Below the pieces are notes generated by a model. It did no database searches. It saw nothing but the letters and a program-made list of their open reading frames with translations, and was not told the origin of the DNA. From positions 620,001 to 684,000 of the forward strand of contig JAVKCG010000004.1 of the NCBI GenBank assembly GCA_040222875.1: a stretch of DNA of 64,000 nt, written 5' to 3'. The stretch comes from JAJCYL01 sp040222875 (GTDB taxonomy: Bacteria; Bacteroidota; Bacteroidia; Cytophagales; Cyclobacteriaceae). This document shows positions 1 to 8,933 of this stretch, one piece after another (position 1 is the stretch's first letter; every line of letters starts with the position of its first letter). The position numbers and the translations under genes were made by a program.

Positions 1-1
1 A

Positions 2-2725
2 TCTGTTGGTGATGGCTTATACAAGTCAACCGATGGCGGATCAAACTGGGTCAAAGTTGGATTTGAAAACTCTGAAAGAATCTCAAGTATTAAAATCCAC
101 CCACAGAACCCAGACATAATGTACTTAGGTGTACTTGGTGCTCTTTGGGGCGATAATGAAGAACGAGGTGTGTTTAAGTCAACAGATAAAGGCGAAACCT
201 GGTCAAAAATTCTATATACAGATCAACAAACCGGCTGCGCTGATCTAATTATGGATCCGAAAAATCCTGATGTTCTTTACAGCACAATGTGGGAATTCAG
301 AAGATCAGCATGGGGTTTTGAATCCGGCGGGGCCAACAGCGCTTTATACAAATCAACAGATGGAGGTGAGACATGGAATAAAATTCACAATGGATTTCCT
401 GCGGGTGATCTTGGGCGTATTGCATTCGCCGTCGCCCCCTCCGATACCAATATATTATATGCCGCTATTGAAGCTGAAGCGGATGATGACAAAGGACTAT
501 ACAAGTCTACCGATGCCGGTAAAAATTGGGAATTGCTTAACAAGAATTTCGAATTGGTAGTCCGGCCATTTTACTTCTCAAGGATTGTAGTTGATCCTAA
601 AAACCCTGATGTGATTTTAAAAGCCGGTCTTTTCGGTTCAATAAGCAAAGACGGGGGTAAAACATTCAAAAGCCTTGGTCAGATGCACCCTGATATTCAT
701 GATTTTTGGTTTGACATCAAAAATTCAGATAGAATTTATGTGGCGACTGATGGCGGCCTTTACCGCAGTTGGGATGGCGGAGTTACGATGGACATGGTTG
801 ATAACCTGCCACTTTCTCAATTCTATCATATAAGTACAGATAACGAAACCCCTTATAATGTCTATGGTGGTTTGCAGGATAACGGCAGTTGGTATGGACC
901 ATCACAATCAATTGGTGGTGTTGAGGCAAGGGATTGGAACAATGTGGGCTTTGGCGATGGGTTCAGGGTTATGCGACACCCAACAAAGCCAATAGTTTAC
1001 TCTGAAATGCAAGGTGCACAGAATGTTTGGCGATATGACATTGAGCGTCATGTCTCCAAAACAATTCAGCCACTTCCTGTCAAAGGGGACCCTAAACTGA
1101 GATTTAATTGGAATGCACCGATGGCTCTAAGCGATAATAACCCAGATAGGTTTTATATGGGAAGCCAATTCCTTCATAAGTCTGATGACATGGGCAATAC
1201 ATGGGTGAAGATTTCACCCGACCTCACAACCAATGACCCTGCCAAGCAACAACAGGATGAGTCTGGAGGATTATCAGTTGACAACTCTGGAGCAGAGAAC
1301 CATTGCACCATTTTTACAATCGCTGAATCGCCACTTGATGAAAATGTGATCTGGGTTGGCACCGATGATGGCAATGTGCAAGTAACCAAAAACGGCGGCA
1401 AAGAATGGGCTAATGTAACCGCAAGCCTTATCGGACTTCCAGCAAATACATGGGTTTATCACATTGAGGCAAGCAGCCACGACAAAGCTGTGGCTTATGC
1501 TGTGTTTGATGGCCATACCCAGAACGACAAAAATACCTATGTATATAAGACTTTAGATTACGGTCAAACGTGGGCTTCAATTGGTGCTGATAATTTGGTA
1601 GGCTTTGCAAGGTCAATTCAGGAGGACTATGAAAATCCTGATTTGCTTTTTCTTGGTACAGAATTCGGCCTGTTTATTACAATTGACGGTGGCAAAAACT
1701 GGAACAGGTTTACCAATAATATGCCCGCAACTGCCGTCCATGCGGTAGATCTACAAAAGCAAACAAGTGACTTGGTTTTAGGCACACATGGGCGTGGGGT
1801 CATAATTATTGACGACATAAGTCCTTTAAGACAAATCAATCAGGAGGTTCTGGCGAAAAATGTACACTTTTTTGACACAAAGCCTGCAATCATTAATGAG
1901 GCAAGTGGCTTTGGGGGCACTAGTACCGAACTCCAGTTTGTTGGTCAAAATCCGAACCGAGATGCCAAAATTGTTTATTACCTCAAGAAAAGGCACATCT
2001 TCGGTAAGATGTCCCTTGAAGTTCAGGACATGGACGGTAACAGTCTAATTGAGCTTCCTGCCGGTAAATCAAAAGGCATCAATGTGGTGAACTGGGATTT
2101 TAGAATAAAACAACCAAAGATTGCTAAAGGCAAAACCTTCACATTTGGCGGGTTTACTGCACCAAGAATGCCAGCCGGGAAGTACAAGGTTGTTATGACT
2201 AAGGGGAAGGAGACTTACGAAACTGAAATTGAATTGGTGAATGATCCAAGCTCTTTGCTAACACAAGCAGAAAGGGATGATTTGCACAATACAACAATGA
2301 AGCTTTATGATATGTCTCAGGAGCTTGGATATCTCGTTTACCAGATAGACGAGTATACCAAGAGTGTAGATGCAATCTCAAAAGAAGACCCCGAAGCTAA
2401 GACATCATTTGATTCATTGGCAACTGATTTAAGTAGCTTAAAGGAAACTTTAGTGGTTACCACCGGTGATAATTATGTCGGCTCAGCTGAACCACAGTTG
2501 CGAGAAAAGCTCACTGATCTTTATAGTAAAGTGGCATCCGGGTTTAATGCGCCATCATCAAGTGAAATGGAAAACCTGAGTTTGCTTGAGGAGCGCTTCA
2601 ACAAGGCGAAAGCTGACTTTGAGCAAATAAAATTGAAACGGGTATTGAAATTGGAGAAGTATCTTGAGAAATCTGGCACTGAGCCGATTAGCATCCAGAG
2701 TTATGAAGATTATATTTCAAGTTAA
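2..2725 (+). CDS. BNR/VPS10-like beta-propeller protein (5' truncated)
   Basis: The reading frame is already open at the left edge, so the N-terminus and any signal peptide lie outside the window. The visible ~907 residues begin with repeated BNR-type blades (Asp-box cores such as STDGGxxW, STDKGETW and STDAGKNW) that form one or two sortilin-like propellers. The last ~250 residues are a beta-sandwich-like stretch followed by a charged helical region. No T9SS sorting domain is seen at the C-terminus. Such proteins are usually exported and are often called glycosyl hydrolases, but no catalytic residues can be assigned here. A hairpin terminator lies just downstream. Confidence 0.85.
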   Translation, partial: SVGDGLYKSTDGGSNWVKVGFENSERISSIKIHPQNPDIMYLGVLGALWGDNEERGVFKSTDKGETWSKILYTDQQTGCADLIMDPKNPDVLYSTMWEFRRSAWGFESGGANSALYKSTDGGETWNKIHNGFPAGDLGRIAFAVAPSDTNILYAAIEAEADDDKGLYKSTDAGKNWELLNKNFELVVRPFYFSRIVVDPKNPDVILKAGLFGSISKDGGKTFKSLGQMHPDIHDFWFDIKNSDRIYVATDGGLYRSWDGGVTMDMVDNLPLSQFYHISTDNETPYNVYGGLQDNGSWYGPSQSIGGVEARDWNNVGFGDGFRVMRHPTKPIVYSEMQGAQNVWRYDIERHVSKTIQPLPVKGDPKLRFNWNAPMALSDNNPDRFYMGSQFLHKSDDMGNTWVKISPDLTTNDPAKQQQDESGGLSVDNSGAENHCTIFTIAESPLDENVIWVGTDDGNVQVTKNGGKEWANVTASLIGLPANTWVYHIEASSHDKAVAYAVFDGHTQNDKNTYVYKTLDYGQTWASIGADNLVGFARSIQEDYENPDLLFLGTEFGLFITIDGGKNWNRFTNNMPATAVHAVDLQKQTSDLVLGTHGRGVIIIDDISPLRQINQEVLAKNVHFFDTKPAIINEASGFGGTSTELQFVGQNPNRDAKIVYYLKKRHIFGKMSLEVQDMDGNSLIELPAGKSKGINVVNWDFRIKQPKIAKGKTFTFGGFTAPRMPAGKYKVVMTKGKETYETEIELVNDPSSLLTQAERDDLHNTTMKLYDMSQELGYLVYQIDEYTKSVDAISKEDPEAKTSFDSLATDLSSLKETLVVTTGDNYVGSAEPQLREKLTDLYSKVASGFNAPSSSEMENLSLLEERFNKAKADFEQIKLKRVLKLEKYLEKSGTEPISIQSYEDYISS

Positions 2726-2746
2726 TCTTTCACAGAAACTTCAACT

Positions 2747-2786
2747 AGAAGGGCCACAGATTACATTCTGTAGCCCTTCTATTATT
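2747..2786 (+). terminator. Hairpin terminator after the BNR propeller gene
   Basis: Arms at 2747-2760 and 2767-2780 (AGAAGGGCCACAGA / TCTGTAGCCCTTCT) pair over 14 positions with one mismatch around a 6-nt loop. The hairpin is followed by an AT-rich stretch rather than a pure T run. It starts 22 nt after the stop codon, which suits a transcription terminator. Confidence 0.6.
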
Positions 2787-2882
2787 GCCCAAATCGAATT
2801 TGAAGATCATGAAAGGTTAAGAATCTATTCCGCAATTATGACTTTGATCGCACAATAATCCCACAATTAATAAGCCTGATGT

Positions 2883-3107
2883 TTATGAGTTTTTATCTGT
2901 TATATCCTGATTCTGCATTTTCAAAGTTGTAAATGCTCTCTGAATCCATATTAGGATTATTGCATTGGCTAGGGCTGTAATAAAACCAACCACTGCCGCC
3001 ACCTGATCATTTGTCCAGCATAGAATATCAAAAATGATTAAAACTGCAAGCAAGGACTCAATAACGGCTACAATGGCGCCAGCTTTCACTGATGGGTCAA
3101 CATTCAT
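2883..3107 (-). CDS. Small two-helix membrane protein, unknown function
   Basis: A 74-residue protein with two hydrophobic segments (about residues 10-30 and 38-58) separated by a short CWTNDQ turn and a polar C-terminal tail. It has its own ATG and lies convergent to the upstream propeller gene. The two-helix layout with a WTxDQVAAV turn resembles small holin-like proteins of phages, but there is no endolysin or other phage gene nearby. I do not recognise a family with certainty. It could be a chance ORF, although the membrane topology argues for a real gene. Confidence 0.55.
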   Translation of the reverse strand: MNVDPSVKAGAIVAVIESLLAVLIIFDILCWTNDQVAAVVGFITALANAIILIWIQRAFTTLKMQNQDITDKNS

Positions 3108-3228
3108 ATTTTGTTCTTTAGAAATGAATGTTGAAAATAAGTACTGTCCGTATCAATGTCCAGACTTACTTCGATAAACCATTTGTTCTTAGATCAAAAC
3201 TAGAGGTCGAGAATGAGCACATTGCTAA

Positions 3229-3251
3229 AGTGCATTCCCGATCCATGCACT
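3229..3251. repeat. 7-bp inverted repeat upstream of the amidohydrolase
   Basis: AGTGCAT and ATGCACT are separated by 9 nt in the 284-bp gap before the amidohydrolase start. This is a possible operator. Nothing else stands out in this gap. Confidence 0.3.
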
Positions 3252-3391
3252 GCAATTCAAATAATTTCCAAATTAAATCTAGAAATGTCAAGCTTAGCTT
3301 TTGAAGAAGCTGATAAACCCCCTTCATGTAAATTAGGGTGTTACTAGAGCCAACCGAATTTATCTTAGGATTTCACTTTAACCAATTCCCA

Positions 3392-4987
3392 ATGAGATTC
3401 ATATCAACCGTAGTCATTTGCTTTTTAGCCACCCAACTGTTCGCTCAAAACGGTCCGAACAAGGCACCCGACCGCACCCGTGGAGATGGCCCTTACTCCC
3501 AATTAATCATTAGGGGTGTAACACTCATCAATGGCAATGGGGCACCGCCAATGGGGCCAGTAGATATTGTTGTTGAGAACAACATTATAAAGAATATTCA
3601 GAACGTGGGCTTTCCGGGTGTGGAGATTGATCCTGCCAATAGGCCAGCATTAAAAGAAGGGGGCAAAGAATTGGATTGTGAGGGCATGTTCCTGCTGCCT
3701 GGATTTGTGGATATGCATGGTCATATTGGTGGTGAGTCGCAAGGAGCTGATGCCGAATATGTTTTCAAACTTTGGATGGCACATGGGGTCACCACCATTC
3801 GTGAGCCTGGCTCAGGCAATGGCCTCGATTGGGTGCTTGACCAAAAGCGTAGAAGTGAGAAGAACGAAATCACAGCACCACGAATCGTAGCCTATTCATT
3901 TTTTGGTCAGGGCAGTGATGCGCCAATAAGCACACCAGAAATGGCGAGGGAATGGGTAAGGAACAATGCGAAAAAAGGTGGTGAGGGCATCAAATTTTTC
4001 GGTGCGAGGCCGGAAATAATGTCGGCGGCATTGGACGAAAATAAAAAGCTTGGCTTAGGTTCAGCATGTCATCATGCCCAGCTTAATGTAACAACCTGGA
4101 ATGTGCTACATTCCGCAAGGGCAGGATTAACATCAATGGAACATTGGTATGGTTTGCCTGAGGCCTTGTTTGCTGATAGGGTTGTACAGGATTATCCGCT
4201 TGACTACAACTACAGCAATGAGCAGCACCGCTTTGAAGAGGCCGGTAAGCTCTGGAAACAAGCAGCCCCGCCATTTTCAGATCACTGGAACAACGTAATG
4301 AATGAGCTACTTGAGCTTGATTTTACGCTTGATCCAACTTTGAATATTTACGAAGCCAGCCGTGACCTGCAAAGGGCAAGGAGGGCAGAATGGCATGAAG
4401 ACTACACAATGCCCTCTCTCTGGGAATTTTACCAGCCAAGCAAAATTTCACATGGCTCCTACTGGCATTATTGGGGTACGGAGCAAGAGGTTGAATGGCG
4501 TAGGAATTTTCAGCTTTGGATGACTTTCATTAACGAATATAAAAACCGAGGTGGAAGGGTTACCACAGGTTCTGACTCAGGGTTTATTTTCCAACTCTAC
4601 GGTTATGCCTACATCCGTGAATTGGAACTTCTTAGAGAAGCTGGCTTTCATCCACTTGAAGTGATTAAGTCAGCCACAATGAATGGTGCCGAAGCACTCG
4701 GGATGTCCGATAAAATTGGTTCTGTGCATGTAGGCAAGTATGCAGACTTTGTAATCCTTGATGAAAACCCACTGGTGAACATGAAGGCTCTTTACGGAAC
4801 AGGTGCTATCAAACTTACCGAAGAAAATGAAGTGGTAAGAGTTGGTGGTGTGAAATACACTATAAAGGATGGGATTGTTTTTGATGCAAAACAGTTATTG
4901 GAAGATGTCCGTCAGATGGTGGAGAAAAAGAAAAAGGAAATGAACTATAAAATCATCCAACCAGGACTTAAGGAGAAGGAGGGGTAA
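3392..4987 (+). CDS. Secreted amidohydrolase (metal-dependent, imidazolonepropionase-like)
   Basis: I chose the ATG at 3392 because a Sec signal peptide follows (MRFISTVV...FAQ). The upstream in-frame extension has no signal character. The metal-dependent amidohydrolase layout is clear: HGH after strand 1 (DMHGHIGG), a lysine in GIKFFGAR, histidines in CHHAQ and MEHW, and the late aspartate in TGSDSGF, followed by the closing motif GKYADFVILDENPL. Family members hydrolyse C-N bonds of dipeptides, cyclic amides or related compounds; the substrate cannot be told. At 531 residues it is longer than typical. A serine hydrolase follows 38 nt later, probably in the same transcript. Confidence 0.88.
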   Translation: MRFISTVVICFLATQLFAQNGPNKAPDRTRGDGPYSQLIIRGVTLINGNGAPPMGPVDIVVENNIIKNIQNVGFPGVEIDPANRPALKEGGKELDCEGMFLLPGFVDMHGHIGGESQGADAEYVFKLWMAHGVTTIREPGSGNGLDWVLDQKRRSEKNEITAPRIVAYSFFGQGSDAPISTPEMAREWVRNNAKKGGEGIKFFGARPEIMSAALDENKKLGLGSACHHAQLNVTTWNVLHSARAGLTSMEHWYGLPEALFADRVVQDYPLDYNYSNEQHRFEEAGKLWKQAAPPFSDHWNNVMNELLELDFTLDPTLNIYEASRDLQRARRAEWHEDYTMPSLWEFYQPSKISHGSYWHYWGTEQEVEWRRNFQLWMTFINEYKNRGGRVTTGSDSGFIFQLYGYAYIRELELLREAGFHPLEVIKSATMNGAEALGMSDKIGSVHVGKYADFVILDENPLVNMKALYGTGAIKLTEENEVVRVGGVKYTIKDGIVFDAKQLLEDVRQMVEKKKKEMNYKIIQPGLKEKEG

Positions 4988-5025
4988 TCCACTTATGCGA
5001 TAAATTTTAGTAAAACCACCAACCT

Positions 5026-6540
5026 ATGAACGCCAACTTTAAACTTTTAGCAGGGTCAACCTTAATATTGAGTTTATTGAGTTTTGGTTGTGAGCAAACC
5101 TCAAAAACTACCTCTGAGCAGCCAGAATTATCACTGGAAGAAAGGCTCCTGTTGAGGGCCGATTCCTTCGAGTTAGATACCCCGTATGAACTTCCGCCAG
5201 GGGATGCTTTATCTCATCATTCCTCAGGCTACGCCAAAATAATGTGCTCAGCAGTATTTATTACGGGCCTTGATCCGAAGTTTGCCGCTGAGAGCGTCGG
5301 TTATTTCACAAGCCCATACGATCAGCGATCGAAGGTTTCCAAGCCAATCATTGACTATGATAATAATGCAGTTCACATTGATTTTAACGGCAGGCGCAGA
5401 ACCGCTATTTACACTGGAAGCCAGGGGTGTGTTTGCCTTCCTGAAGGAGTCGATAGTTTGTTTTATGAACCAAAAGCTATTGAGAAAAATCTCCCTGATA
5501 CAGAAACTACGCCATGGCCGATGGGAGATTTATTAGCGGAAGAGGCTTATCCAGAAGGAATTGATAAAGCCAAAATTAAAGAAGCAGTTGATGCTGCTTT
5601 CAACAACCCAGAAGGGCTTACTGCTGCTTTTGTAGTGACCTACAAAGGGGAGATTATAGGTGAACGATATAGCGAAGGAATTGACAAAAACACATCGCTT
5701 GAAAGTTGGTCAATGGGCAAGAGCCTTACTGGAACAATACTAGCAACCCTAATTCATCAGGATGTTTATGACTTATGGGAAACGGCTCCGATACCTGAAT
5801 GGAAGGAAAACCTAGGCATTCAGGATAACATTCGAATTGGTGATATCATGCGGATGTCAAGCGGCATTCGTTTCAGGGCACCTCAAGATCCTAATTTCGA
5901 CCCTTCTGTCGGCTATCCGGATCATGTTTATGTCTACACAGGTAGTATTAATTCATTCCAATATGCGGCAACAAGGCCTTCGCAGTGGCCCCCTAATACA
6001 ATTGGTCGTTATCGAAATTGTGACCCAGTGCTGGCAAATTATCTTATCAGGCTGGGCGTGGAGTCATTGGGGCAAGATTATCATACCTACCCTCAAAAGG
6101 CCTTGTTTGACAAAATTGGTGTTCGAAATATGGTGATGGAAACTGATCCGTATGGCAACTTTCTCACCCAGGGCTATGAATTCGGTTCAGCCAGAGATTG
6201 GGCAAGGCTAGGTAATTTATACCTAAATGATGGTGTTTGGCAGGGTGAGCGATTGCTTCCTGAGGGGTATGTAAAATATGCCAGCACCCTTGCACCCGCA
6301 TGGGTGGCTGATGGTCGTCCGATTTATGGTGGCGGTTTCTTTTGGATTAACGGAGAGGGCAGTATCCCGATACCGAAAGACGCTTATTTTATGGCGGGTG
6401 CTGGAAATCAAAAGACATTCATTATTCCATCTCATGATTTGGTAGTGGTAAGGTTAGGTCATTACAAAGGATCAAGCCCTGGAAATGAGGATTTAAACAA
6501 TGCACTTAGTATGCTAATGGAGGTCATTCCAGAGGGTTGA
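5026..6540 (+). CDS. Serine hydrolase lipoprotein, class C beta-lactamase family
   Basis: A 504-residue protein. A hydrophobic leader ending in LLSFGC gives a probable lipoprotein with Cys22 as the lipidated residue. The penicillin-binding fold motifs are present: SMGK (Ser-x-x-Lys) inside ESWSMGKSLTG, and YRN (Tyr-x-Asn) before CDPVLANY. The third box is probably in the AGAGNQKTF region. About 165 residues precede the catalytic domain, which is a longer N-terminus than usual. It follows the amidohydrolase on the same strand, and both are exported hydrolases that could act on the same amide or ester substrates. Esterase, amidase or peptidase activity is possible. Confidence 0.85.
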   Translation: MNANFKLLAGSTLILSLLSFGCEQTSKTTSEQPELSLEERLLLRADSFELDTPYELPPGDALSHHSSGYAKIMCSAVFITGLDPKFAAESVGYFTSPYDQRSKVSKPIIDYDNNAVHIDFNGRRRTAIYTGSQGCVCLPEGVDSLFYEPKAIEKNLPDTETTPWPMGDLLAEEAYPEGIDKAKIKEAVDAAFNNPEGLTAAFVVTYKGEIIGERYSEGIDKNTSLESWSMGKSLTGTILATLIHQDVYDLWETAPIPEWKENLGIQDNIRIGDIMRMSSGIRFRAPQDPNFDPSVGYPDHVYVYTGSINSFQYAATRPSQWPPNTIGRYRNCDPVLANYLIRLGVESLGQDYHTYPQKALFDKIGVRNMVMETDPYGNFLTQGYEFGSARDWARLGNLYLNDGVWQGERLLPEGYVKYASTLAPAWVADGRPIYGGGFFWINGEGSIPIPKDAYFMAGAGNQKTFIIPSHDLVVVRLGHYKGSSPGNEDLNNALSMLMEVIPEG

Positions 6541-6633
6541 AATCTATTTTAGATGTTTTTATAATGCCTTTTTCTGAGGGTTCCCGAAGAATCTGCTTGC
6601 TGTTTAGGCTAGTAGCTGATAAAGATTCATCGC

Positions 6634-6655
6634 TTACCTGTCTCCAGACAGGTAA
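6634..6655. repeat. Perfect 10-bp inverted repeat
   Basis: TTACCTGTCT and AGACAGGTAA are separated by 2 nt between two convergent genes. It could form a hairpin for either transcript, but no T run follows on either side. It resembles the short dispersed ACCTGTCT-type palindromes seen in intergenic regions of some Bacteroidota. The rest of the 6541-6738 gap shows nothing. Confidence 0.55.
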
Positions 6656-6738
6656 ACTCTGAAAAAGGAAACTTGCAACCATTCCTAATCATCAGATCGA
6701 ATCGGGGGTGTGTCAGTTACATATCTGGACTTGACAAC

Positions 6739-7758
6739 TCAGTTCTCATCATCAAAATAGAGTTTATAAAAATTCTTGCCTTTTTCAGGATCAAAGCCCC
6801 GCTCAATGTTTTGGCGGTTGCCATGCACATACAAATGGAAATTTTTATCCAGCTTGATTACGGACCTAACAAACTTTTTCGACTGCTTTACCGCTTGAGG
6901 TGAAATCTCAAATTCATCAACTGAATTCAGGTGATTTTCCAACTCATAGTTTTTTGAATAATCTTCAAACGCCTCAATGATTTCAGGCTGCCTGATTACC
7001 TGCTCCTGGAAAGCTACTTTATCAAATTGATCGTTTTGTTTAAAGAAGTCAACCGCTTCATTCACCATCCCAATTTTTTCGCCACGATTTCTGTCTGTCA
7101 ATTCCTCCATGGCAAAATCACGGCACATTTGGATGTATTGCTGAGTATGGTAGTAGTTGTCTTCCTTGAGTTTAACACTTAAAAAGCCATTCTTCCAGTA
7201 TTGAGCCTGACTGCCATTGGTCTGATCTATAATATTTACCAAAAAACCATTTTCTTGATCCGTATTGAAGATAATGGCTCCCTTATCAAGCTTATTAATA
7301 TTGATACCTTCATGATCCTCAAGACCGAATCCATCACTCTTAGGAAAAATTTTCAGGAATGTGTTTTTGTTTTCTGATTTAAATAGACCAATTGCGTCTG
7401 TTATTTCATCCCCAACGAGGCAATTTGAAAATTTGACTACAAAAAATTCACCCGTTTTAATTGCTGGACTCTCGCTCACATTAAATAAGGTTTTTGCAAG
7501 CTCCACTCCCGCTAAATGAAAAGCTGTTTGATCGTTGAAAACTTCACCGACCTTATCATAAACTAAATTGCCCCCTTCAATGTCAAATTGATAGCCCTCC
7601 TTTTCTTTGAAAGGATTTAAAAAATAAGAAGTCAGCAACTCAATTGGCAGCTCATTGATTTCAATCTCGCTCTTTGAAAGGTTTAAGGTTCCGTTGTCTT
7701 GGTTTCCAATCTGGTGAATTGAAACCGCTTTAATTTCGGCTTGTGATAAGTCAATCAT
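6739..7758 (-). CDS. Nucleoid-associated protein, NdpA/YejK family
   Basis: A 339-residue protein. The N-terminus (IKAVSIHQIGN...LNLSKSEIEI) and the segment IKTGEFFVVKFSNC match the 37-kDa nucleoid-associated protein family, which binds the bacterial nucleoid. No signal peptide or membrane segment is present, consistent with a cytoplasmic DNA-bound protein. It is transcribed divergently from murI across a 53-bp gap. The family is widespread in Bacteroidota, usually as a single gene. The exact role is unknown even in E. coli. The family call is good and the function is loose. Confidence 0.85.
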   Translation of the reverse strand: MIDLSQAEIKAVSIHQIGNQDNGTLNLSKSEIEINELPIELLTSYFLNPFKEKEGYQFDIEGGNLVYDKVGEVFNDQTAFHLAGVELAKTLFNVSESPAIKTGEFFVVKFSNCLVGDEITDAIGLFKSENKNTFLKIFPKSDGFGLEDHEGININKLDKGAIIFNTDQENGFLVNIIDQTNGSQAQYWKNGFLSVKLKEDNYYHTQQYIQMCRDFAMEELTDRNRGEKIGMVNEAVDFFKQNDQFDKVAFQEQVIRQPEIIEAFEDYSKNYELENHLNSVDEFEISPQAVKQSKKFVRSVIKLDKNFHLYVHGNRQNIERGFDPEKGKNFYKLYFDDEN

Positions 7759-7797
7759 GATGATTTTTTCAAAGTGCTAAAAGTACCAATAAGAAGA

Positions 7798-7805
7798 TAG
7801 ATTTG
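7798..7805 (+). promoter_or_regulatory. Possible -7 box (TAGATTTG) of murI
   Basis: TAGATTTG fits the Bacteroidota -7 consensus TAnnTTTG exactly. It ends 6 nt before the murI ATG, so a transcript from it would be almost leaderless. No convincing -33 TTTG box lies at the expected distance, so this may be chance. Confidence 0.3.
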
Positions 7806-7811
7806 CACCCG

Positions 7812-8618
7812 ATGAAATCTTCAGATCCGATAGGCATTTTTGATAGCGGCATTGGTGGAATGACAGTAGCCAGGGCCGTTAAGGAAATCCTGCCTGAAGA
7901 GCGCATCATCTATTTTGGCGATACCGCTCATTTGCCCTATGGCGATAAATCAGCTGCAGCTATTCAGGCATATTCGGTCAAAATTTCTGATGTGCTTTTG
8001 AATAAAGGCTGCAAGGTTATTTTGATCGCCTGCAACTCGGCTTCAGCCGCAGCTTTTGATTTGGTTCGGGAATACACCGGCAAGAAAGCCAAGGTTTTTA
8101 ATGTAATTGACCCTATGGTTGATTATGTAAGAGAGAGTTATTCCAATACCAATGTTGGGTTAATCGGCACAAAGCAAACCGTCGCATCAGGTGTTTACAA
8201 GTCAAAAATTGAAGACCTCAAGAGTGGGATAAACCTGCAATCATTAGCAACCCCTCTCCTGGTTCCGATGATTGAAGAAGGGTTTATCCACAATCAAATT
8301 AGCCAGGAAATAATTGCCCAATATTTGAATCAGAAAGCCCTGGAGGATATCTCAGCTTTAATCTTAGGATGCACCCATTATCCGTTGATCAAGAATGACA
8401 TTGATAAATTTTACGGGGGCAAAATTGAGGTAATTGACTCTTCAACCACAGTTGCAAATTCTCTTAAAGCGTATCTCGAATTCAACAATCTCAGAAACAA
8501 GTCAGGCAGCGGAGACGATCATTTTATGGTTTCAGATTATACCGAATCTTTCGAGGCTATTACGAAGCTCTTTTTTAAACAGTTAGTGGAGTTGGAAAAG
8601 TATGCACTCTGGGAGTAA
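7812..8618 (+). CDS. murI: Glutamate racemase
   Basis: This enzyme makes D-glutamate for peptidoglycan by interconverting L- and D-glutamate in the cytoplasm. Family motifs are all present: DSGIGGMTV at the N-terminus, YFGDTAHLPYG, the first catalytic cysteine in ACNSASA and the second in LGCTHYPL. The length of 268 residues is normal. I use the ATG at 7812, because the in-frame TTG at 7803 lies inside a possible promoter box. The neighbours are not cell-wall genes. Confidence 0.95.
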   Translation: MKSSDPIGIFDSGIGGMTVARAVKEILPEERIIYFGDTAHLPYGDKSAAAIQAYSVKISDVLLNKGCKVILIACNSASAAAFDLVREYTGKKAKVFNVIDPMVDYVRESYSNTNVGLIGTKQTVASGVYKSKIEDLKSGINLQSLATPLLVPMIEEGFIHNQISQEIIAQYLNQKALEDISALILGCTHYPLIKNDIDKFYGGKIEVIDSSTTVANSLKAYLEFNNLRNKSGSGDDHFMVSDYTESFEAITKLFFKQLVELEKYALWE

Positions 8619-8664
8619 AGAAGACTAATAATAGCATATTCTAGGCCTGAAGTCATAATAATTA

Positions 8665-8847
8665 ATGCGCACTACAATAGACTTACCCGATGACTTGATA
8701 AAGGAGGCAATGGAAGTTACCGGAGCTAAAACTAAAAGCCAGCTAATTAAAGATGCTTTGGTTGATAAAATATTAAAGGTGAAAAAACAGCGATTAATTT
8801 CGATTCGAGGAAAGATTGATCTTTCACTGAGAGGACGGATCAAGTGA
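8665..8847 (+). CDS. VapB-type antitoxin, apparently orphan
   Basis: A 60-residue ribbon-helix-helix protein. It starts MRTTIDLPDDL and continues KEAMEVTGAKTKSQLIKDAL, the typical VapB antitoxin pattern, ending with a basic RGKIDLSLRGR tail. Such antitoxins bind DNA and neutralise a PIN-domain VapC RNase encoded immediately downstream. Here no PIN gene follows: only an unrelated 28-codon ORF and then the M1 peptidase. It is therefore an orphan antitoxin or the remnant of a lost module. The short reverse ORF over the same bases is a shadow. Confidence 0.8.
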   Translation: MRTTIDLPDDLIKEAMEVTGAKTKSQLIKDALVDKILKVKKQRLISIRGKIDLSLRGRIK

Positions 8848-8933
8848 TGCTACCCTTCATCAGATTATTTGTTCCTACATCAATTATTAGTGTCCAACCT
8901 ATTATTAATGAGTTAATCTTTGCCAAGTCATGA
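8847..8933 (+). other. 28-codon ORF in the place of a VapC toxin
   Basis: An ATG at 8847 overlaps the antitoxin stop (ATGA), and the ORF ends in an ATGA overlap with the M1 peptidase start. The translation (MLPFIRLFVPTSIISVQ...) has no PIN aspartates and no recognisable family. It may couple translation between its neighbours or may be chance. Confidence 0.25.

Noticed and set aside
2883..3107. Small two-helix protein as a phage holin
   Set aside because: No endolysin, integrase or other phage gene lies around it.
8625..8843. Reverse-strand ORF over the VapB gene
   Set aside because: It has no recognisable domain, and the plus strand encodes a clear ribbon-helix-helix antitoxin.
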